This document shows, piece by piece, positions 54,697 to 64,000 of a DNA stretch of 64,000 nucleotides. Below the pieces are notes generated by a model, which had not been told where the DNA came from, made no database searches, and worked only from the letters and a program-made list of their open reading frames with translations. Both the position numbers and the translations under genes were made by a program. Positions within the stretch are counted from its first letter, which is position 1; each line of letters starts with the position of its first letter. The stretch comes from Phytoseiulus persimilis (taxonomy: Eukaryota; Arthropoda; Arachnida; Mesostigmata; Phytoseiidae), in assembly GCA_037576195.1 (NCBI GenBank), contig CM075103.1:25442723-25506722 (forward strand), read 5' to 3'.

Positions 54697-57600
54697 GATG
54701 AACGGGAAACAGTGTCGACGAAAAGTTGAAGGGTGCTGAAGAGCGTCGAGAGACGAAGTGACGAGGAGACCGAGAAGGGACGTTTTAACCCCTCTGAGGG
54801 GGGAAGGAGACAGCTCGGAGGGCGGTTCAATACATGCACACGTGGGTCAGGATAGGTCTGATTCGTGGAAATTGTTCTAGAGTTGAGGGTACTCGAGACA
54901 TAAGATCCCAGCATAAGCAGTGTATCCGATTTCCAGTCTTTCTAGTAAGAAACAACACGGCATTCCTCGGGAGCGCGTTTTGACTTTCAGACGGCTCGTG
55001 AATCCGACACTTTGTGTCTGTGGAGAAATTGAACCAGAGCGGGATGAAGACAGACCGCGAGTCAACCATGTTAGGTAGAAGGAAATAATTGTCAAAGCAG
55101 CGTCAATCAGCGTAAAACGTCAAATGTATCCAGAACCGCCAGCGATTCGGCGGGAGTGTTAACAAATGTGCCGACCCGACCAGGTGTGTCGGAAATTTGG
55201 GTGCTTTTCAGGTGGCCCGAGTGCGGACGGAGCCCACCAGAGGGCGTCGTCTGCCGGGCGAACTCTAGGCCGAACAGCGGCATCTAGGATAGACTTCCAG
55301 AGCTAGGTAGCGGTGCTACAAATGTCTGTGAGCTCGACTTGGAATATATACCGAGGAAATGAAATCAATAAATAAAGGGATCTGAGCGGAGCCTCGAACC
55401 GAGAGCTGAAGACACGAAGTCGTCTGCACGACGACACGCAGAGTAAACACCAGAATTAGTTGCAACTCGGCTCTCATTCCGGAAGGACGAGAGTCGCAAG
55501 TGTTTGGCTTGCAAAGTTCTGCGAAAATCAGCTCTTGCGTTCTGAGGCGGCTGCGGCCCGTATGCCATCATTCTGTGCTTTCCTCAGTCACCAAGGCTGG
55601 ATTTTTGACAGGGGCCTGATTTTTCACTCTTGTTATTCCACTCCTTCTTCTGCGTTCGCAAACACTAGCCGTTATCGGGGGGCAGTCTTCGGGAGCGATT
55701 TTTGAGCTCGTAACATCGCAGCATGTTGCCACCAGGCCAATCGCTCTCCTGGATGGCTCGTCTGGAGAATGGATAGAGGTAACTGGTTAGTCCAGTATCA
55801 GCTTCATTGCGGGCTCCACTGAGGGCATGTTGCCGTCAGACCAAAACAAATGAATCCTCAGCGCTGTAGCTCGGATTTCAAATGGCACATTTTGTAAATC
55901 ATCAGAACAGGTTCATCCATGAGTATGGCACACGAGGAGTTTGAACCAAGAGCTTACTCACGATTTCACTTAGAGAGTCTCAAGGAATGCACCCTCGTGT
56001 CGGCGATGTTGCAGACCTGCAAGGAAGAGATGCGGGGGCTAGAACCATCTTTTCATAGAGCCGCAATGAGCTCTCAATGAGAAGTTCAACGAAAGAGTCG
56101 TTTCCGTCAGATAGCAACAGTTGAATCATCAGAGCTCTCGCTATGATTTCAAATGGCACAGTTTGTTAATCATCATTGAGCAGAAGTTCTGTTGAATGGG
56201 TTTTTAAGCATGGCTTACCTGATCCGAGCCAGCGAACACGATCGCTGTTAGGCTTCCTTCCGCTACATGTATCCGAGATGGAATTGCACGATCTCCGAGT
56301 CGGGAGCCATCGGACGGAACTCGACCGCCTCTTGAACATCTTTCGATGAATCCGTCCCGCAAGCTCGGTCCATGACCAAAGACGAGAGACGTAGCGAATG
56401 AGGTCCGCGCGATGCAACGATCTCGTCGAGTTACAGGTATCCACAGTCGGCAAATTCAAAGTGACTCCATTTATCAGCGCATGGATGCGAGGCTCAAGTT
56501 CCGAATCGCCATAACGGGCGTGAACCTCCCATACTCTTCATAGTAGATGTGAGCGTCGATCTGGGAGCTTAACACGTGGCGTTAGACTACACGCGTGTGC
56601 TCTAGCAAATGCTGTTGAAGCGTTTCTCGTCTGCTAAATCACTCTCTCACGGAGAAGTGAGAGAGTATTGATCTTGAACGATTGTCGCCCCACAATGCGG
56701 TGTTTGAACTGACGGGGTCGTGGGCGATCAAAGATTCTCTCCAAACCTATCCGACTTCTCAACAAATCCTCGACGGCCAAGTCGACCGGATCCAGCACGA
56801 AGGCACGCAATTCAGAGAGAGCGAGATGAGGGCATCTCCGTTGGCGAAGCTGATCGTTCGCAGAATGAAATGCTTCTTTGACTCAGATTCGGAACGAATG
56901 GAGCCAGGGGCAGCAGTCGTTATATGAAACTTGAAAGCGTCGTCTAACTCACTGGAAATTTGCAAACACATGGCGACGGCATTCTGAATCTGGAGCCTGG
57001 CTCAGCAGCGCGATTTCCGACGGTCGACGCATCGCAGGAAAACTCGACGTCGGCGGATTAGTTACCCCCCCCCCCCTTTTTTTCGATGAAAAGCTGGATG
57101 ATGGTCCGTCGAAAGGATGAAGAATCAGATGCAGCGATCGGACTCCGCCCCTACCCTGAAAATTTCAGAGAAGATTCCACCAGGAAGAACTGAAGTTCTC
57201 CAATGTAACTGGCATGGAGAGGCATTCTGATGCCCCTCACGATCTGATGCACGGGTTGGATCGCCCCCCCCCCTCCCTCGCTAGGCTACTGCTGGCGACC
57301 TTGTACAATCAGCCGATGAAGTCTGTAACCTAAGCGGACAGTCGATTCCCGTCCGAGAGTTGCAGGGACAAAGCCTCTCCCCTCACGAACGGCCGTTCTC
57401 TCGAGCCGTGATAATTGTAGGACTGTGGACTATATTGCTGCTGGAACTCCGTCAGCGTACGGGTGACTCCAGCGACACGGGGCTTGAATGCGTCGAAAGG
57501 CTCTCAAAGGCCGACTTGAGAAAACCTCGCTGGGAGATTTGCCCCCCAACGCGGACGCGGGTGCCAAGTTGTATGCCGACACCACCCCATCCAGCCGGCA

Positions 57601-58256
57601 TTTTCCCATTTCCGATTTTCTCCCCTTGCTCGTTGCTTTGGGGCATCGAAGGAGCGCAACATAAATGAGCGATGTTCAAAATCGATGAATCGATTCAGTG
57701 AGTTCGAGCCCACGGCATGTCCGCTAGCGGCCCTGGACTCGAAGGTACTTCGACGGGACCTAAAGATGTTCGCAGACAGCGAGGACAGCTTTTTAGAAAT
57801 CTCTCGATTCCCAAGGTCATTCCCGGTCAGAAGAAGTGGATACGAGACAACGATTTTTATTTTGCAACTCTTTAAGCACGAGATGCTTCACGGCTTCTGG
57901 AATCACCGCTCGCTCGCCGTACTGGACTATTCCGCCTGAGCTACAAAGAGAGTCAGCGAGAAGTGCGAAGGGACGCTAAGTGATCTTCCTTGTTATTCGA
58001 AGACCAACTGTCTGACAAACGGCAAAAAACTCAAGAAAGGCCCGGATCCTTCTTGGTTTCCTGGACTACGAGATTCTTGCCCAGCTTTGACTCAAGCGGG
58101 TTGATAACTAGATCGTTTGGACTCTACCCAGGTTGACTGTCGATAACCGCCACCGCCTCTTCCGAATCGGGAATTCCGGCGTCAGCTCTCCTTCCGCGGA
58201 TCAACCGGAATAACGAATCCTCATGGCCGGAATCTAGCGCTCTGACGTGCTCCATA
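54697..58256. other. no recognisable gene; short direct repeats
   Basis: No host gene recognised. The string GATTTCAAATGGCACA followed by TTTGT(A/T)AATCATCA occurs twice, near 55874 and 56149, about 275 bases apart, with other partial similarity around each copy. Homopolymer runs occur at 57065-57085 (C then T) and near 57265 (C). Short frames of 80-100 codons around 56.2-56.9 and 57.4-57.7 kb are unassigned. Confidence 0.4.
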
Positions 58257-59280
58257 TCAAAGTCGAACCCCACAAGCGTGGCTCTCTTTGTCAAGCCGCA
58301 ACCACAGAAAAGCTTCAGCTAGATCGAGCTGCGAAAACAATCTGCTGCGAGAGAATTTGACGACGATCTCCTCCATGTTCGGCAACGGGCGATTCATGTC
58401 CTTCGAGGCGACATGAGGCCAGTATAATAGTCTGTACACACCCGGAGACTCCCATGATTTTTTTTTCCACGATTACGATTCGAGTAGATCATTCCGGCTG
58501 TTCCAACTCTTCAATTGGACCGCTTTCCAGCACCGTGATCAACTTCTCATCGACTTGCTCCCTGAACGCAACGAAAATGGGTCGTGGAGGCAAGTGCTTC
58601 GGCCTTATGTTCTCACGTGAATGAAGCTTTGGCCCCAGCTGGGTACAGCAACTCAAACCTTTCTTGAACAAAGAAGGAAACGTGCCTGAAGAGCTGGAGT
58701 ATGTGCAGAAAGATCTCCGATGGCCGACACACAAGGAACCGTGGTCGTTTCCCGTCGTAAAAGACTCAGCAGTTTCGAGGCTCGCCGCAAAGTAGATCCC
58801 CTGACACTGCACCAATAACTAAAATTGGTTCAGTGCAGCTTAGGAGAAACGAGACTCATCCAAGCTTCCTCAGAAATCGTGGAAACATCCGCACCCGAAT
58901 CTGCTCACCTGTTTGTCAACGTATGGCCGACCCTCCGCTAGCTCTTGAGCAGAGAGCACAGAAGCGATCTGCACCGCATTACTCTGAACTCTCTTGCTCG
59001 ACCAACACATTTTGCCCAAACGACCTTGCCTTTGGCAAATCCTGCACATCTCGTTGCGTAATTTGCAGTCTTAACGACGATGATTGTTACCACCACAACT
59101 GTAACATGCTCCTCCCGCTGGTCTCGAGGCCGAAGACGGGCAGAACAACGCCTTCAGAGCGGAGACTTCAGAGCTTGACGCTTCTGGACCGACTTCACCC
59201 CGGACACACTGGGTTCCTTGGCTGGCGCTGCAGCATTCCCATAAATAGCCACATCGCTCTTCCGAGTCTTGTAGCGTCAC
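58257..59280 (-). mobile_element. Ty3/gypsy-type fragments (gag knuckle and RT), decayed
   Basis: On the minus strand: near 59110-59020 a CCHC knuckle, CYSCGGNNHRR, interrupted by TAA where a codon before Asp is expected, followed by a second degenerate knuckle, CRICQRQGRLGKMC (His to Leu). Near 58590-58490 is the leader of reverse transcriptase (REQVDEKLITVLESGPIEEL), and near 58440-58257 RT block 2 (FSQLDLAEAFLWLRLDKE). The protease region is not recognisable and frames are broken. Order and spacing fit one deleted element unrelated in sequence detail to the copy at 30-34.6 kb. Confidence 0.65.
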
Positions 59281-62200
59281 AGCACCTCTCGAGGATCATA
59301 CAAGGACAAATCTGAAGTGCCATCCAAGGCGGGGATTATCACTGTGCGGATGTGAAGGCAGTATGAGTCCGACAGCGATAAGACCAGTACGAAGAACTCG
59401 AAGTGCTCCAAAGTGAATGAAACGAACTCGAATTTGTCGCCCTCGAGGTTGGCCAAAACACTCAACTCTTCACCGGCCTGCCCTGGAGGTAACCTATCGA
59501 CGAGTAAAGTGTCATACCGTCGTCGGAAGAGAGGCCGACGTGAAGTGATCATCGTTTTTAGTAGAGGAATGAGGTTCTCGTGCTCCAGTGCCGGCGAGGC
59601 GTGAACGATCGTGCTTGAGTAAACGGCTCCCAAGACCGTATTCCGCGAGTCGGTAGATCGGGCAAAGTTGGAGATCTTCTAGAAAATCGGGGGAAAAGTT
59701 GTAAAAATACCGGGTTCGGCATGCAGGGTCCGGTCGTGATCGCCTGCGACCTTTCGAGCCACTGTTCGTGGATAACACAGCCTGACACAGAATGAATCGT
59801 GCTGCGATAAGGAGGTTGCTACCTAGGTCGGGGATTATCCAGGGGTCAGATCCCGAATCAGTCAACCGTTCCCCTGAATCAGCTCTCGTTACCCTGATAC
59901 ATTGATTTCTTAGATTGTCGTGATTCTTTGTCTGATGAATCCTCCATCCCCGATCCAGATCCATGAGCATCCCGTGTAGTTGGGAGCCACACTCTCAGAG
60001 CTGGAAGGAATCAAAGATCAGGGTAGGTCACCTCCGAACTCTTAAAACGTATGCATCGAGCCTGCAGTGAGGCGACAACCGAGAACGTTTTGGCCTACGT
60101 GAGCCGAACCTCCATTCGCACACGGCACTCCTGTCTTCCCTGCGTTAGTCGATCCCGGTCGAAGTCCAGGTCGCGGAAAGACTGCGAGATCAACGGTTTT
60201 GAGGAGAGCTCACAACAGTCCTCATGGAGGATAACGTTGGCTCGCTATTTCCCACCTTATCTCGGAAAATGAGTCAACACGCATCGTGAGATCTATTGAC
60301 ATGAGATATGGGGACAGGAGAACCCGAAAGAGAAAACGAATTACTTCTTCCAAGGAAAACACAATGACAATGTTTTCATTCTTTGAACAGGGGGGAAATT
60401 AGGATCAGTACTGAGCAGTGAGGGCACCATAAGTATTCAATGGGAAACAGAAAAGTGCAATACTTCTTGTCATGGATCACGTTTACAGGGCGCGTTTGCC
60501 ATTGCTCTAATCTCTGTTAGAGCCCGTCACATGCTTCATCAGGGGCGGCTGTGCGCTTCCAAAGCTCTATACTGCAGCCCGCGTATCGGGTGCAATATCG
60601 GTCAGGATTGGCGGCCTCAGTCAGGAGGTACTCTTCGAAATCGGTAACGGGGCTGTGGCCTTACTTCGCATGGTCCTCAGTCCCATTCGCGTCCGCTTCC
60701 GGGAACGTCGTGGGCGGAGACAGATCTTCGAGTGAATCGAATATAATTCGCGCGGGTATCGACGTTATATTTCGAAATTCACTGCAAGTTTTCCAGACGG
60801 AGATCGAGGCGAGGATTAGCCTCCCTCGACGTCAGTTAGTCGAGCCGCAGATTGAGGAACGCTCTCCATGACGGCCCGCTCGCACCCTCAGCCATTATTT
60901 CAATATGTCACAGCATACTCCAACTCCGCCGCCTGGGAACCTGCTCTCCTGAAGCGCAGCTCTGTCGGCTGAAAGTGCATCAGCCGGTAATCAGACACAT
61001 CTTCCATGGAGCGCAACCCACATACAAGAGACATCGCAGAGAGAATGACGTAAAATGTTTGTGGAATCATGAGAAGGAGCGCAAGATCAGTCCCTCGACA
61101 TGAAGGAGTCTAGACTCTAGAGAATATTCTCGGACCATGTCGATTTCATCCCAGAAGCCATCTCGTGTTCATTTACATTCACCGGGCCCACGATTAGCCG
61201 TGATTCATGGGGCTTGCTTCCGGGGTCGAAATCGCGATCACCGTTCACGTTCGGACCTTCCTCCCGCTGCGAATTGCTTCGAGAATTTCCATCCGGTGGA
61301 GCCGCTGACCGCTCAACCACTCCGTCGAGTCAATGAATTGACCCAATCCTTCGGTGGATCACAATGGAATCTTGAATGGATCACGAGAGACATCTTCCTG
61401 TCGTTGACTAAGACTCAATCGAAGGTTCGATAAGCCTCGAGAGACCGCTTTGTCTACAGGCTTGCGTAACAGTTCCACTTTGAGGGAACGATGGAAGCCG
61501 ACGGGAGCCGGGGGATGGCGGCCCCTCTCTTCTCGAAAATCGGCGGAAGAGAATCTCCGCAGCTCTGGAAATGGGAATATCAACTGCGCAGATCTCATCA
61601 TAACCCTAGAGCAAAAATGGCCTACCTTTAAACCAGCGTGGAAAAATCCTTCCACGAATTCCGGTCTAGGATGGTGGAACAAGGTCATCGATATTTGGGG
61701 AGTCGGGAGACATTTCTCTCGTGGGAGCATAGGTTACTCGCGGTGTTCGAGGTCGCGGAAAATAAGAGAGAGAAGAGTAAGACCTCAGATGACGGAGCCT
61801 TCAGGTGTTAGCATTTGAGCTCGAAAGAGTCTTCGTGCACGATAACTCTGATTCTCTGTTGATTCCGCGAGAAGATCGTTGCTCAGGTTCGCGGCAGAGG
61901 GTTCTCAGTAGCGTTTCGTGGACTTCGGGGCGGGATCCAGAAGAGGATTATAGGTATCCTACATACGTATCTCCAAGCGGTTATGTCAACTGTGCCCCTC
62001 GGCCTTCCGGGACCAGAGGTCCGAGTACCGTGCTAGATATGCCCGCTTCAGCATCTGCTCGATTCTGTCGTCGCATCCAGTTTTTGTTCCTGAAAGATAC
62101 GATGCAGTCAATGGTGCTCGCGGAAATTCAAACTCGGGTTGAACCCCGCGTGACAGCGGTTTCGTTATGTTAAGAAACTTATTCCTGAGCCATGATGAGT

Positions 62201-63957
62201 CACCTCCGATCGGTTTACACAGAAAAAGTACGTGGAATGTGAATTCATCGTCCAGTTTTCTCCATCATCCACATGTTCCGTTGAATACTGAGTCGGTTAG
62301 CGTCTAAACTCGAATTCTAATCCCCGAATCGGCCCTCGGGTCCAATAATGTGGTTAATTTTGCCTTGCCTCGATTATTTCAACATTCGATTATTCCGTTC
62401 GACGAGCCCACTGAGAGTTTGCCAAACTGAGAAAATCGAGTGCCGGAATCACGGAACCCCATCTCCCTGACTGTTGTTAGACCTCATCGGATTCGGTGGA
62501 GCTTGACGAGCTCGAATCGAAGTGGCAGCATTCCAAGTCATCACCGTGACCTGCTACAGAATCATGGAGGCTACAATGAGTGTGATGTGAGAGCGGGAGC
62601 ATGGTACGTCGAAAAGCTGCCCATGAGCTATACCACCGAGTCATGATAACTGCAGCCCAAAACCATCCCGAGTCACGCGCGACCACGCATATCGACCACT
62701 CAAGCACTCTTACATGCGACCTATCGATGAAACTAGAAAAAAAAACTAGCCCCGTGACCAATAGCGTAACAAGGGGAGGGGCGGACCGCCCCGGGCACCA
62801 CCTGACCGAGGAGCACCGAGGGCACTATTTCTAGCTTCCCACTGGAGCTCCTGAAGTTCATTAGGAAGGACAATCTCGACACGCAAACCTAGCTCATGTT
62901 CTCTGACTCGGGGGGGGGGGGGGGTCCTTTCCGTTGACCGCCTCGGGCACTACAGACCCTTGTTTCGCCATTGGTCGTGACTTTTGCGACGTTCAGAGTT
63001 CCATATTGAAGGACTCCACGATGTCACCGCCGCCACCGTTCTTTCCCGACGCCGAAGTCGCCAGACTTCAGAGCAAGCAGTGACTGTTGACGAGATTCTT
63101 CTGTTGACGAAAATAAGGTAGGAGCAGTTACTGGGACAGCTTTGTATAAGATGCCATTGAACGAAGAAAGAAGCGCATGGCCCGTTTTCTAACCATGCCG
63201 AAACCAGTTGCGTCGGACCAAGCTGGGAAGATAATATAAATCCTTTCTGTATTCTTTAGCGCACACTATGCTGCATTGTTGGGTGAAGACCAACGAACGC
63301 AAAACAGCTCATCGCCGTGAAGTATCATCGCGGCGAATAGGCTCGTAACCGATATATCCTGAATTTCGCTCTCGTGATTTCTCCGACAATACAGTCATCT
63401 CAGTTTCGTACAACCGTGAGTAGAATTACAAACAGATTGACGGCAGGAAATTGACATAGCCTGCTATCCACGAAAATAGCGTGTAAGAGGAGGATTTCGA
63501 AGAACTACGTGACTATGTGAATATGATCTTGAGCAAACAACACGTGATGGGCTGCTCAGCTCCTCCGTGAAGTCAACGATCCACAAGGACGAAAATTTCC
63601 GCGAAGAGATCCCGTTCGCCTCCATAATACCCCGTATCATCCAGAAATTTGAATAATATCGCATGTCGGCTAGAAGAGCAATGGCCCCATCCCTTGACAG
63701 AAGGCTGCAACGCTGGTATGCAAGCGCGACGAGGTGATGAGAGAAGCTGGAAGCGAAGGACTGACCACCGCAGAAGGGATGATACATAACTTCGCCGAAC
63801 GCTTGCCTGTGATGGCCCTTCTGTGGCTTTCAGATCGGAATCCATTGTGGACTGCGCAACTTCCCAGAGAACGGCTCTATGTCGGGAGAAAGAAACAGCG
63901 ATTTCCCATCCTGATAAAGTGAGCTTGGGCATCGATGATGACTGGGAACGGGTTTTA

Positions 63958-63960
<3 letters not shown>
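59281..63960. other. no recognisable gene
   Basis: I see no gene I can name. A 118-codon minus frame (59633-59277) with a hydrophobic stretch (FEFVSFTLEHFEFFVLVLSL) and minus frames just upstream (to 59970) could be fragments of a membrane protein, but no splice set joins them. A 15-base G run lies at 62910-62924. Confidence 0.35.

Positions 63961-63962
<2 letters not shown>

Positions 63963-64000
<38 letters not shown>
63963..64000 (+). repeat. (GA)n microsatellite at the window edge
   Basis: Uninterrupted GA dinucleotide repeat of at least 18 units running off the end of the window. Confidence 0.95.

Noticed and set aside
62910-62924. Run of 15 G residues
   Set aside because: Could be a G-quadruplex or an assembly artefact. 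No other structure around it supports a function.
1-64000. CRISPR arrays, operons, rRNA and tRNA genes
   Set aside because: None seen. Splice structure shows the DNA is eukaryotic, and no cloverleaf with intact A and B boxes was found by eye.

Overview
This window is nuclear DNA of an arthropod. The evidence is spliced housekeeping genes with short GT-AG introns (roughly 65-150 bp), a pair of alanine/valine-rich structural cuticle proteins, two intronless gustatory-receptor-type seven-helix genes, an HPF1 with an N-terminal PBZ finger, and decayed LINE and Ty3-type retroelements. Balanced base composition, compact genes and intronless chemoreceptors would suit a mite, for example a predatory mesostigmatid; that placement is inference.

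Layout. 1-4.7 kb: no host gene recognised, plus a LINE 3' fragment (minus, about 2.27-3.3 kb). 4.76-8.41 kb: two paralogous cuticle genes (minus), each with a TATA box and a three-codon first exon. 8.96-10.13 kb: a dispersed repeat with two copies inverted. 10.64-12.33 kb: complete four-exon HPF1 (minus). 13.49-16.34 kb: APC-family gene (plus) whose C-terminus is a FAF1-like UBX domain. 17.16-18.43 kb: complete five-exon PSMG1 (minus). 19.54-21.68 kb: acid lipase (minus). 22.2-25.5 kb: mostly unexplained, with an AACCGG-type minisatellite. 25.57-28.45 kb: tandem gustatory receptors (plus). 29.87-34.64 kb: broken Ty3/gypsy-like element (plus). 35.5-37.4 kb: segmental duplication fusing the 3' end of snf to a lipase fragment. 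37.35-38.14 kb: snf, the U1A/U2B'' protein (minus). 41.32-49.68 kb: complete ten-exon alpha-spectrin (plus, 2422 codons plus stop). 50.04-50.36 kb: thioredoxin-like gene with a CxxS site. 51.21-52.62 kb: complete six-exon WDR83/MORG1 (plus). 53.77-54.70 kb: intact 308-codon alanine-rich ORF of unknown nature (minus). 58.26-59.3 kb: Ty3-type fragments (minus). The rest to 64 kb shows no recognisable gene and ends in a GA microsatellite.

Functionally the genes are unrelated neighbours: HPF1 (ADP-ribosylation), PSMG1 (proteasome assembly), snf and WDR83 (splicing), spectrin (membrane skeleton), APC-like (Wnt/beta-catenin scaffold), lipase, cuticle and taste receptors. The two most unusual objects are the APC-UBX fusion and the lipase/snf chimeric duplication. 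Exon joins were worked out by hand from splice consensus, reading phase and remembered family similarity; no alignment or database search was run.
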